From Pyrinomonadaceae bacterium (GTDB lineage Bacteria > Acidobacteriota > Blastocatellia > Pyrinomonadales > Pyrinomonadaceae), in assembly GCA_025054715.1 (NCBI GenBank), contig JANWYH010000002.1, positions 186,001 through 250,000 of the forward strand: a stretch of 64,000 nt of DNA, read 5' to 3'. The translations under genes were made by a program, and so were the position numbers. Numbering within the stretch: the first letter of the stretch is position 1; each line of letters opens with the position of its first letter. The notes under the pieces were generated by a model. That model had not been told where the DNA came from and searched no databases. It saw only the letters and a program-made list of their open reading frames with translations. Positions 29,263 through 37,400 of the stretch are shown piece by piece.

Positions 29263-29269
29263 GGCTAAA

Positions 29270-30871
29270 TTATTGAACAATTCTAAACTTTGCAGAAGCC
29301 TCTATCGGCTTATTTTGAGTGTTAACTCTGTCTCTTACGAGGATTTTTATTTCGTAGTCACCTACAGGCAGCTGTGTTGTAGGAAGAAGTTTGGCTATAG
29401 TCAGTCTTTGTCCGTAGTCATTTAGATCATTCCAATCTTCCTTTTGTCTGAAAAGTTCCTTGCCTTCTCTTAAGATTACATAGTCAACATCTACAGCTGG
29501 TCGTAAGGTTGTCTGATCTATGCCTGCGTTGTAAATATGCATGTAGATCCCAACGTCTTGTCCTTTCTTAAACTCGCCTGAGAGGTTCGGAATAACCTTT
29601 TCTCTCCCTATTACGAACATTCCTCCTATATCTTGTTCAGTTGTGTAACGAAGCTTAGAAGCGAGAATTAGCGTAGAGGTGGAAAGCTTTTCAGGCTCGT
29701 ATTTTGGAACTTCAAAGCCTACGCTTCTAACACCACGACTTCCACTAACCACGTCTCGAACAATTACATCTATTTTGTATCTTCCGGGCGCAAGCGTTAT
29801 AGCCTTTTGATAAATAGATTTCCTTTCTTTCATTTCCGCAAGCTCTTGTGGCGAAGCATGTGTAACTACAGAATCTTCAAATATCCCAGAACGCTTTCCA
29901 CTAACAGCTGTAATTCTACCGAAAATGTTTATCTTAGCTGTCGGAAGCCCTCCTTCTTCCTCAAAAGTTAGCTCGCGATTATCGGTTTGGATCGTAAAAG
30001 CCGTGATAACTTGATTATCTGATTGACGGAAGAAATCAACTCTCACATCAAAATCCAAGGGATTTGTGTCTATAACCGGCGAATCAAGGCTTGCTTGAAG
30101 GTCCGTAAACTTAACTTGAGGTGGTCTTTGCAAAGCGGTCAGAATTTCCAAGCGTCGGAAAGGCATGTCCTGTTCACGCATAAAATTCAGTGTGTTGTTG
30201 TATTGTCCGGAAATCCTATCGGCTTTATCAGCAAGTCCTAACTCTTCGGCTAATGTGAGACCTGCTCCCGGAACCATCAATAAAGCATCCTTTTCATAGG
30301 GACTTCTGGCTATTCTGTACTCACCCGTTCCCGTAGGATCAACAAATTCTATCTCTATACCACTACCAACGCCCTCTATGTGCCTATAAAACCATATTTC
30401 AAAAGGATAAGTGCTTGTCGTGCCACCACCTTCCCAGCTGGGACGATTATAAACTCCTCCCGCAGGATATGATTCTATTGAATCCGGTTTTCCGAACATT
30501 ATGTAAATTCTACCTCTGTCAGTTTTCCAACCCGGTATCCCAGAAGTGAAGTGCTCGTTCGCATAAGCAATTCTCTCGTAGTATTCCTCTCTGAATTCGT
30601 TTTCTTCCGTATCAGGATTCGGATCACGTCTTCGCCAGAAGTTCTCAATAAAATTCTCTCTTTCCTCATCAGTTTCTAAAGCTAGAAAAGCTTTCTTTTC
30701 CTCAGGAGTAATTATGTAGGCTACGTCCTTATTCAACCAGTCTTTATAAACTTTTGACATTTCCTTCTTTACTTTTCTCGGTTTCTGAGTAACGTCTTGA
30801 GGCTGATTCTCCTGCGAAAATGATTGCAAACAAAAAAGCAATAGAACAAAAAATACTAAAGCTTCTCTCAC
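29270..30871 (-). CDS. Secreted GWxTD-domain protein
   Basis: Starting at GTG 30871 the product has 533 residues. GGAGG is 9 bases upstream, and the frame beyond it (to 31063) runs into tatC and is not coding here. A signal peptide (VREALVFFVLLLFCLQSFSQ) is followed by a domain with the family signature GWKTDRGRIYIMFGKPDSIE (about 150-170), preceded by FWRRRDPNPDTEENEFREEYYERI. The C-terminal part is beta-rich. GWxTD proteins are widespread in Acidobacteriota and Bacteroidota; their function is not established. It follows tatC in the same direction. Confidence 0.88.
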   Translation of the reverse strand: MREALVFFVLLLFCLQSFSQENQPQDVTQKPRKVKKEMSKVYKDWLNKDVAYIITPEEKKAFLALETDEERENFIENFWRRRDPNPDTEENEFREEYYERIAYANEHFTSGIPGWKTDRGRIYIMFGKPDSIESYPAGGVYNRPSWEGGGTTSTYPFEIWFYRHIEGVGSGIEIEFVDPTGTGEYRIARSPYEKDALLMVPGAGLTLAEELGLADKADRISGQYNNTLNFMREQDMPFRRLEILTALQRPPQVKFTDLQASLDSPVIDTNPLDFDVRVDFFRQSDNQVITAFTIQTDNRELTFEEEGGLPTAKINIFGRITAVSGKRSGIFEDSVVTHASPQELAEMKERKSIYQKAITLAPGRYKIDVIVRDVVSGSRGVRSVGFEVPKYEPEKLSTSTLILASKLRYTTEQDIGGMFVIGREKVIPNLSGEFKKGQDVGIYMHIYNAGIDQTTLRPAVDVDYVILREGKELFRQKEDWNDLNDYGQRLTIAKLLPTTQLPVGDYEIKILVRDRVNTQNKPIEASAKFRIVQ

Positions 30872-30944
30872 GGCTTTCGTCCTCCAAAAACTTTTCTGAC
30901 TAAATTTTACCAGATATTCTCTGTCGTTCAAGATGTATGAAAGA

Positions 30945-31988
30945 TTAGATTTGGTTGCTTTGCGCAGTAACTCTATCTCTCCCAAAAAACCATGCCACAA
31001 ATATTGAAACCAAATATAAAGCAACCATTGGAAAAGCAAACAAAAGCATGTTTGGAATATCACCTGTAGGTGAGATAATAGCTGCTACAAATAAGATAAT
31101 AATCAACGCAATTCTCCAATTACTCAAAAGCATTTTGGCATTAACTATTCCTATTCTTGCAAGAACATAGGTAACCGCCGGCATCTGAAAAATTACACCC
31201 ATTGCTAGCATTATCAAAGTTATAAAATCAAAATAATCACTCGCCCGCAACATCAAACGAAAATCCTCACCCAGAAAAAGCAAATACCTTACCGCAGGTG
31301 GGAAAAGAATATAATAAGCAAACGCTGCACCTATAACGAAAGATACTGTCGAAAGAAAGATCAAAGGAACTACATAAGCCTTTTCATGCTTGTAAAGAGC
31401 CGGTGAAATAAACACCCATGCTTGAAACAGAATGAATGGAATAGACAAAGCAAGAGCCGTGTAAAGAGAAACCGTAACATAAAGAGTAAATGGCTCAACA
31501 GCTGTCGTCACTATCATCTTCTCATCAGGACTTGCACCCGATACTTCAAAATCTATCGGTAACTTGACACCTCTTGGAATTACGAATCCACCAGAAAAAA
31601 TTTCGTCATTTGTAAAAAGTCCTATTTTCCCCTCAGAATCCTTAGCCACGTATGCAGAAACAGCCACTCCCGCTGGAATCCAAATACCCCCTATTCTCGT
31701 TCCCCTATCGAACACATAAACACCCTTATCGCCTTCCTTCAAATTGGAAATAGAAAGTATTTTCTCTTCTCCCGTCAATCCTTCAATAGTTATCTCCCTT
31801 TGTTGAGCCTCTCTCAAGGCGTTTTGGACAGGAATTGCTAAAAAGTTGTAGATCTTATCTGAAAAAAACCAGCAAACAAGAAAGGACACGCCTATAAAAA
31901 GAACGCAGTATATCAAACGACGACGTAACTCGTCTAAGTGTTCTAAAAAGGACATTTGTGCGCCTAATTCTTCTTCTCTCTCTGCCAT
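30945..31988 (-). CDS. tatC: Sec-independent translocase TatC with an enlarged first periplasmic loop
   Basis: The product has 347 residues, against about 250 in most TatC. The N-terminal MSFLEHLDELRRRLIY is the conserved cytosolic signature for twin-arginine recognition. Later marks are EPFTLYVTVSLYTALALSIPFILFQAWVFISPALYKHEK and FEMP-like FQMPAVTYVLARIG. Between membrane segments 1 and 2 there are about 90 extra residues (about 62-155, GYxF-rich, with GGIWIPAGVAVSAYVAKD), predicted in the periplasm. With TatA just upstream (2-base gap) it forms a Tat translocase for folded proteins. Confidence 0.95.
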   Translation of the reverse strand: MAEREEELGAQMSFLEHLDELRRRLIYCVLFIGVSFLVCWFFSDKIYNFLAIPVQNALREAQQREITIEGLTGEEKILSISNLKEGDKGVYVFDRGTRIGGIWIPAGVAVSAYVAKDSEGKIGLFTNDEIFSGGFVIPRGVKLPIDFEVSGASPDEKMIVTTAVEPFTLYVTVSLYTALALSIPFILFQAWVFISPALYKHEKAYVVPLIFLSTVSFVIGAAFAYYILFPPAVRYLLFLGEDFRLMLRASDYFDFITLIMLAMGVIFQMPAVTYVLARIGIVNAKMLLSNWRIALIIILFVAAIISPTGDIPNMLLFAFPMVALYLVSIFVAWFFGRDRVTAQSNQI

Positions 31989-31990
31989 TT

Positions 31991-32347
31991 TTATAGCCAG
32001 TTTTGCTTCTGATTAACCTGAGCTATTCCGTCACTTTTTCCTTGAGTTCTGTTTTCTGAACCTGAAAAATTAGAAGAATCAGAATTCAGATAGCTGTATT
32101 TTTCCTCGGCAATTATAAGATTTTCATCGAGGGGATTCCTTAAAAATTTCTTCTCGTGCTCTTCCAATTCTATCTCTTGTTCCCAAGCCCTTCTAAATTC
32201 TTGTCCCGCTCTTTTTATTTCGGCTATGGTTTTTCCTATCCTTTTTGCTACTTGAGGCAGCCTTTTAGGGCCTAAAAAAATTAAGGCTAGCGTCCCTATC
32301 AACAACAATTCTTGCCAGCCCAGAGATTCACCTATAAGGATGATCAT
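31991..32347 (-). CDS. tatA: Twin-arginine translocase subunit TatA/TatB
   Basis: About 118 residues from ATG 32347 (a GTG lies one codon earlier). One membrane helix (GWQELLLIGTLALIFLGPKRLPQVAKRIGK, where GPKRLP is the hinge) is followed by an amphipathic helix and a polar tail rich in E, K, S and N. The length, larger than typical TatA (60-90), leaves open a TatB identity. It is followed directly by tatC. No strong SD is visible, which is unusual for a Tat gene here. Confidence 0.92.
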   Translation of the reverse strand: MIILIGESLGWQELLLIGTLALIFLGPKRLPQVAKRIGKTIAEIKRAGQEFRRAWEQEIELEEHEKKFLRNPLDENLIIAEEKYSYLNSDSSNFSGSENRTQGKSDGIAQVNQKQNWL

Positions 32348-32400
32348 CACATTATTCAGTATGCCAAATATTTATGATCGAATGAAAGTCGTAAAGAAAT

Positions 32401-33252
32401 TTAGCATCTCATCAATCTTTGATATAAAAAGTCAAGCTCAGAAGAATTGTAGTATTCTATTTCTATTCTGCCGCCTTTTCCTTTTTTGTCTGGAATTATA
32501 GTTACTTTTGTCTTCAGATGTTGCCTTAACCTAGCTTCTGCTGCCATTATATTCGCATCCTTTGTTTCTTTTCTTTCTGCTGATGTATGTTTGCTCTCGC
32601 TTAGTTTCTTAGATAACTTTTCTGCATCCCTAACCGAAAGCTTCTGATCTATTATCTTTCTCGCAGCCTCCCATTTCGATTCATCTTTTTCTAACATCAA
32701 AATAGCTTTTGCATGACCTACTGTTAGTTTACCTTCTTCTACTAAAGCCTGTATTCCTGAAGGTAGCTTCAATAATCTTAGATAAGTAGCTATGGCAGTT
32801 CTATCTTTCCCAACTCTTTTTGCTATAACTTCTTGCGTTAAACCAAATTTTTCTATAAGTCTCTTGTAAGCCCTTGCTTCTTCCATCGGATTTAATTCTT
32901 GTCTCTGAATGTTCTCTACTAAAGCAAGTTCCAACAATTTGTCTTCAGAAACTTCTTTTACTAAAGCAGGAATTTTCCTAAGGCCTGCTATTTGAGCAGC
33001 TCTCCATCTTCTTTCTCCTGCTATTAGTTGATATTTTTCGCCTACCCTTCTAACCACTACAGGTTGAACCACGCCATTTTCTTTTATTGACTGAGCAAGT
33101 TCTTCTAACTCCTTTTGTCCAAATCTGACTCTTGGTTGTTCTGAATTCGGTTCTATTAAGTCCAAATCCACTTCGATCAATTCTTCTTTTTCTTCGGAAT
33201 CTCTCTCGCCTAACAAAGCACTTAGGCCTCTACCCAATGCTTTTCTGGTCAT
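32401..33252 (-). CDS. parB: Chromosome partitioning protein ParB
   Basis: The 283-residue protein starts KALGRGLSALLG. The CTP-binding region has EELAQSIKENGVVQPVVVRR and the GERR motif in YQLIAGERRWRAAQIAG. A helix-turn-helix (LTQEVIAKRVGKDRTAIATYLRLLKLP) reads parS, and a C-terminal dimerisation segment follows. It starts with AAAGGAGAT 8 bases before ATG and overlaps parA by 23 bases. Two parS-like palindromes lie nearby (34071-34086 and 34207-34222). Confidence 0.96.
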   Translation of the reverse strand: MTRKALGRGLSALLGERDSEEKEELIEVDLDLIEPNSEQPRVRFGQKELEELAQSIKENGVVQPVVVRRVGEKYQLIAGERRWRAAQIAGLRKIPALVKEVSEDKLLELALVENIQRQELNPMEEARAYKRLIEKFGLTQEVIAKRVGKDRTAIATYLRLLKLPSGIQALVEEGKLTVGHAKAILMLEKDESKWEAARKIIDQKLSVRDAEKLSKKLSESKHTSAERKETKDANIMAAEARLRQHLKTKVTIIPDKKGKGGRIEIEYYNSSELDFLYQRLMRC

Positions 33253-34006
33253 GATTTAATATCTCCTTTGCTAACTGAATATAACTTTCCGCTCCTTTTG
33301 AACGAATATCGTATAAGATTATAGGCTTTCCGTAGCTAGGCGCCTCAGCTAGCCTAACATTTCTAGGTATAACGGTTTTGAAGACTTGATCTCCATAAAA
33401 ATCCCTTAAATCCTTCGCAACTGCAGCCGATAAGTTTGTTCTTTCATCGTACATTGTAAGTAACAACCCTTCTATAGCTAAATTTGGATTGAGCGCTCTT
33501 CTTAACTTAGCCAGAGTATCAAAAAGTTCCGTGACTCCTTCTAAAGCGAAATACTCACACTGTATTGGAACAAGTAGTGAATCAGCCGCAGTCAAACTAT
33601 TTATGGTCAATAAACCTAGCGAAGGAGGACAGTCAATTATTATAAAATCATATTCTCGTTTTACTACGTCTATCGCTTTTTTCAACACATATTCCCTATC
33701 TTCTATTTCAACAAGCTCAACTTCAGCCCCCGCAAGATTTCTGTCCGAAGGAAGGACCATTAACAAAGGCAGCTCCGTTGGCTGTATAACCTCTTTTATC
33801 TTGCTTCTTCCAATAATTACGTCATAAAGGGATTTTCTTTTTTCTATCCTCGAAAAGCCAACTCCCGAAGTTGCGTTAGCTTGCGGATCGGCATCCACCA
33901 AAAGTACTAGTTTTTCCTCAATAGCCAAGCTAGCTGCCAAGTTTATAGCCGTAGTCGTCTTACCGACACCGCCTTTCTGATTAGCTATAGCAATAACTTT
34001 CCCCAT
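33230..34006 (-). CDS. parA: Chromosome partitioning ATPase ParA (Soj-like)
   Basis: From ATG 34006 the protein has 258 residues. The deviant Walker A KGGVGKTT at residues 11-18 follows VIAIANQ at the very start, and the ORF upstream of it is non-homologous. DADPQANAT, YDFIIIDCPPSLGLLT and RNVRLAEAPSYGKPIILYD are family motifs. It moves ParB-bound origins to opposite poles. The 68 bases upstream contain part of the parS-like site, which could let ParB repress the parAB mRNA. Confidence 0.96.
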   Translation of the reverse strand: MGKVIAIANQKGGVGKTTTAINLAASLAIEEKLVLLVDADPQANATSGVGFSRIEKRKSLYDVIIGRSKIKEVIQPTELPLLMVLPSDRNLAGAEVELVEIEDREYVLKKAIDVVKREYDFIIIDCPPSLGLLTINSLTAADSLLVPIQCEYFALEGVTELFDTLAKLRRALNPNLAIEGLLLTMYDERTNLSAAVAKDLRDFYGDQVFKTVIPRNVRLAEAPSYGKPIILYDIRSKGAESYIQLAKEILNHDQKSIG

Positions 34007-34070
34007 CCAAACAAAAACACAAACAAAATACCACAAAAAAGGTTTTTGTCAAAATGTTTTTGCTTTGTTA

Positions 34071-34086
34071 TGTGTCACGTGACACA
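34071..34086. other. parS-like site spanning the mnmG stop codon
   Basis: TGTGTCACGTGACACA is a perfect 16-base palindrome (18 with the flanking A/T, 34070-34087). It differs from the general bacterial parS consensus TGTTTCACGTGAAACA at one position in each arm (14 of 16 match). The mnmG stop TGA (34077-34075) lies inside it. It is 65 bases from the parA start. Confidence 0.75.
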
Positions 34087-35961
34087 TCTATCAGACTTGT
34101 TAGCCATAAGATAAACAAGAACCGTGGAAACTGCGGCAGGAGTAAGACCACTTATTCTCCTAAGTTGACCGAAAGTTTGAGGTCTAACCCGTTCGAGTCT
34201 TTCTACCATTTCACGTGAAAGCCCTGCAATTTTACGAAAATCAAATCCTTCAGGAATTTTCATGTTATCATGATGGTGAATCCTTTCATAAGCAATTTTT
34301 TGGTTTTCAATGTATCCTTTGTAAAGAATATCAGCAAGAGCCGATTCTAGCTCTTTCAAACTTGTCTCAGATTTTATAGATTCTGGCAAAAGTCTGTGTA
34401 TCAATTCAGAACTTACTCCCTGCCTCTGAGAAAGTTGAGCTAATGAAATAGAGTCTCCTAAATCACATCCAAGAAGCTGAGAAAGAGAAGCATATTCTAC
34501 CGAGGAACGCTTAAATCTGGTGTTTTCAAGTACTCTATGAAGTTTCATGATAAGGTCTCTTCTGCGATTGAACTTTTCCCAATCTAAATCACCTATCAGC
34601 CCTAGCTCATATCCTTTTGGCATTAACCGACGATCCGCATTATCGTGACGAAGAAGTAGCCTTGCTTCAGCTCGCGAGGTAAAAATTCGGTAAGGTTCAT
34701 CAACCCCATTACGGATCAAATCGTCTATCAGAACACCTATGTAGGCTTCATCTCTTCTCAGCTGAAAAGCAGGACGCCCTTTGACTTGCAAAGCAGCATT
34801 TATTCCTGCGATCAACCCCTGACAAGCGGCTTCCTCGTAACCAGTAGTTCCATTTATTTGTCCTGCGAAAAAAAGTCCTTTTACCTTTATTGTTTCCATT
34901 GTAGGTTTTATTTGTCTTGGATCTACGAAGTCGTATTCAATTGCATAACCAGGACGAATTATTTTCACTTCCTCCAAACCCGGAATCATTCTAACCAATT
35001 CTTGTTGAAGCTCCGCAGGAAGAGACGTTGAAAAGCCATTCAGATAAACTTCGTTTGTGTTATGTCCTTCCGGCTCAAGAAATAGTTGATGACGATTTTT
35101 GTCAGCAAACTTAACAACCTTATCCTCTATCGAAGGACAGTATCTAGGACCTATCCCTTTTATTCTTCCAGAGTAAAGAGGCGAGAGATGCAAATTATCC
35201 CGTATCTTTTGATGCAGCCTTTCAGATGTATAACCTATGTAACAAGTTATTTGTGGCTGCTCTATTTTTTCAGTCGAGAAGGAAAAGGCGACTGGGTTCT
35301 CGTCTGCTGGCTGCGGCTCGAAAGCGTCCCAATCAATTGTCCTTCCATCCAGCCTTGGAGGAGTTCCCGTTTTTAGTCTCCCGACAGGAAAACCTAGTCT
35401 TTTTAAACTCTCTGCCAACTCTAACGAAGCGGGTTCGCCCGCTCGACCTGCTGAGAAAGTTTTCTGTCCTGTATGAATAGTCCCATTTAGGAAAGTCCCA
35501 GTTGCAACTATAACTGCTTTTGCGCCTATTCTTCGAGTGTCTTGTAGTTCTACTCCTAAAACTCTGTCATTCTTCACTATCAGATCTACCACTGTTCCCT
35601 GTCGTAAATGTAAATTAGGTGTAGCTTCAAGCATTCGGCGCATCTCCATCCTATACAAACTTCTATCCGCCTGAGCGCGAGGGCTTCGGACGGCTGGACC
35701 ACGAGAGCGATTTAGTAAGCGAAACTGAATTCCCGTCCTATCAATAACTCTTCCCATTATTCCGCCCAAAGCATCTATTTCTCTAACGAGATGACCTTTT
35801 GCAATACCTCCTATAGCTGGATTACAGGACATCTGTCCTATTAAGTCGAGGTTTATGGTAATCAGAGCCGTTTCTACTCCCATTCTTGCACAGGCCGATG
35901 CTGCTTCGCACCCAGCGTGTCCAGCTCCTATGACAACCACATCAAACACTTCATCGAACAT
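34075..35961 (-). CDS. mnmG: tRNA uridine-5-carboxymethylaminomethyl modification enzyme MnmG (GidA)
   Basis: From ATG 35961 the product has 628 residues. FAD site VVVIGAGHAGCEAA near the N-terminus, CNPAIGGIAKGHLVREIDALGG (catalytic Cys region), YCPSIEDKVVKFADK, and FFAGQINGTTGYEEAA. MnmG works with MnmE to build the cmnm5 group on U34 of tRNAs. AAGGA is 9 bases before ATG 35961; the 12 residues further upstream are not conserved. The 3' end carries two parS-like sites. The gene follows mnmE after 52 bases. Confidence 0.97.
   Translation of the reverse strand: MFDEVFDVVVIGAGHAGCEAASACARMGVETALITINLDLIGQMSCNPAIGGIAKGHLVREIDALGGIMGRVIDRTGIQFRLLNRSRGPAVRSPRAQADRSLYRMEMRRMLEATPNLHLRQGTVVDLIVKNDRVLGVELQDTRRIGAKAVIVATGTFLNGTIHTGQKTFSAGRAGEPASLELAESLKRLGFPVGRLKTGTPPRLDGRTIDWDAFEPQPADENPVAFSFSTEKIEQPQITCYIGYTSERLHQKIRDNLHLSPLYSGRIKGIGPRYCPSIEDKVVKFADKNRHQLFLEPEGHNTNEVYLNGFSTSLPAELQQELVRMIPGLEEVKIIRPGYAIEYDFVDPRQIKPTMETIKVKGLFFAGQINGTTGYEEAACQGLIAGINAALQVKGRPAFQLRRDEAYIGVLIDDLIRNGVDEPYRIFTSRAEARLLLRHDNADRRLMPKGYELGLIGDLDWEKFNRRRDLIMKLHRVLENTRFKRSSVEYASLSQLLGCDLGDSISLAQLSQRQGVSSELIHRLLPESIKSETSLKELESALADILYKGYIENQKIAYERIHHHDNMKIPEGFDFRKIAGLSREMVERLERVRPQTFGQLRRISGLTPAAVSTVLVYLMANKSDRCVT
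34207..34222. other. Second parS-like palindrome, inside mnmG coding sequence
   Basis: CATTTCACGTGAAAGC has the palindromic core TTTCACGTGAAA, identical to the central 12 bases of consensus parS; the outer two bases of each arm differ. It lies 121 bases from the first site. It encodes GLSRE in mnmG, so it could also be chance, but two such cores this close to parAB are unlikely to be random. Confidence 0.55.
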
Positions 35962-36013
35962 AGCTTTTAATCCTTCAAAAGAATTATACCAGCTCAAGAG
36001 AAACTCTAAAAAT

Positions 36014-37369
36014 CTACTTACCTATGCAGAAGGTTGAGAAAATTCGATTTAGTATGTCTTCTGTTGTTGTTTCTCCTGTTATCTCCCCTAAAAACCTCAT
36101 TGCATTGTGAAGCCCAGTAAGAACAATTTCTTCACTCGCTTTTTGATCTAGCAATTCTAGGGATTTTTCTATTTCTTTTTTTGCCCTAATTAATAAATCA
36201 GCATGTCTTGCATCAGTCACTAGAAAACCTTTTTCTTCAGCTGCCGAATTTCTTGATAAAAAAGGCTTTATGATTGCTCTTCTTAAATCATCTACTCCCT
36301 GAGCAGTTTTTGCAGAAACTTCTACAACGTTCTTGCCGTTAAACTTCTCAACCAATTCCACCTGCTTTATGTCAACTTTGTTTATAGCTATCAGATGCTG
36401 CATGTCCTCTATCTCACTAAGAATCTCATAGTCTTCTTTAGTTAAATCCTGAGAACAATCAACAACAAAGATCACCAAATCCGCGTCAGCAATGACTTTT
36501 CGTGTTCTTTGAACGCCTATACTCTCAACTATGTCATCTGTTTTTCTCAATCCTGCAGTATCGCTTAGACGAATAGGTATGCCATTTATGCTAAAACTTT
36601 CGTGAAGGCTATCACGAGTTGTGCCGGCGATTTCGGTAACTATTGCTCTCTCGTAACCTACTAGGGCATTAAAAAGGCTAGACTTACCAACGTTCGGCCT
36701 TCCTACGAGTGCTATTTTCAATCCTTCTCTAAGAAGTCTTCCTGCTTTGAAGGTAGAAGACATTCTTTCAATCTGTTTTACTATTTCATAAAGTTTAGTT
36801 TTGATCTCGTCCATTTGATATTCAGGCAAATCATCCTCCACAAACTCCAGCGCGGATTCAAGAATAACTATTACTTCCAATAAACCTTCCTTCAAAGGTT
36901 GAAGCAAACTAGAAAGCTCACCTTGCATTTGCCTTAACGATTGTTTTGCAGCGGCTAAAGTCTGAGCTTCTATCAAGTCTCTTATAGCCTCGACCTGCGA
37001 AAGATTCATCTTTCCATTCATGAGCGCCCGCAGAGAAAATTCGCCTGGAGACGCCATTCTTGCTTCCAGCTTCAAGCAGGCATCTAAAATTTGACGAACG
37101 ACTATTGGAGAGCCATGGCAGCTTATTTCAACTATATCTTCACCCGTGAAAGAAAACGGAGCCTTAAAGTAAGTAACTACCGCTTCGTCAATCAATTCCC
37201 TAGTTTCAGGATCATAAATTTTCCGCAAACTAGCGTATCGAGGCTTTGGACTAAAGTTTTCATCTATTAGAAGCTTGCTAACTATCTCAAGGCTATCTCT
37301 ACCACTCAGACGAATCACTGCTATAGCACTTCTGCCTTCAGGCGTAGCTAGTGCAACTATTGTATCCAT
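36014..37369 (-). CDS. mnmE: tRNA modification GTPase MnmE (TrmE)
   Basis: The 451-residue product has the MnmE order of domains: N-terminal formyl-THF-like fold (TIVALATPEGRSAIAVIRLSG, SCHGSPIVVRQIL), helical domain, inserted G domain with GRPNVGKSSLFNALVG, DTAGLRKT and NKVD, and the C-terminal CIGK that holds the catalytic Cys. It pairs with MnmG, coded just downstream. Both genes commonly sit near oriC in bacteria, as here. Confidence 0.97.
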   Translation of the reverse strand: MDTIVALATPEGRSAIAVIRLSGRDSLEIVSKLLIDENFSPKPRYASLRKIYDPETRELIDEAVVTYFKAPFSFTGEDIVEISCHGSPIVVRQILDACLKLEARMASPGEFSLRALMNGKMNLSQVEAIRDLIEAQTLAAAKQSLRQMQGELSSLLQPLKEGLLEVIVILESALEFVEDDLPEYQMDEIKTKLYEIVKQIERMSSTFKAGRLLREGLKIALVGRPNVGKSSLFNALVGYERAIVTEIAGTTRDSLHESFSINGIPIRLSDTAGLRKTDDIVESIGVQRTRKVIADADLVIFVVDCSQDLTKEDYEILSEIEDMQHLIAINKVDIKQVELVEKFNGKNVVEVSAKTAQGVDDLRRAIIKPFLSRNSAAEEKGFLVTDARHADLLIRAKKEIEKSLELLDQKASEEIVLTGLHNAMRFLGEITGETTTEDILNRIFSTFCIGK

Positions 37370-37400
37370 AATTTCATTTTACAACACAATGCACTGCCAC

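Noticed and set aside
30872-31063. Longer start for the GWxTD protein
   Set aside because: The extension overlaps tatC and lacks an RBS, while GTG 30871 has GGAGG at good spacing and a signal peptide follows it.
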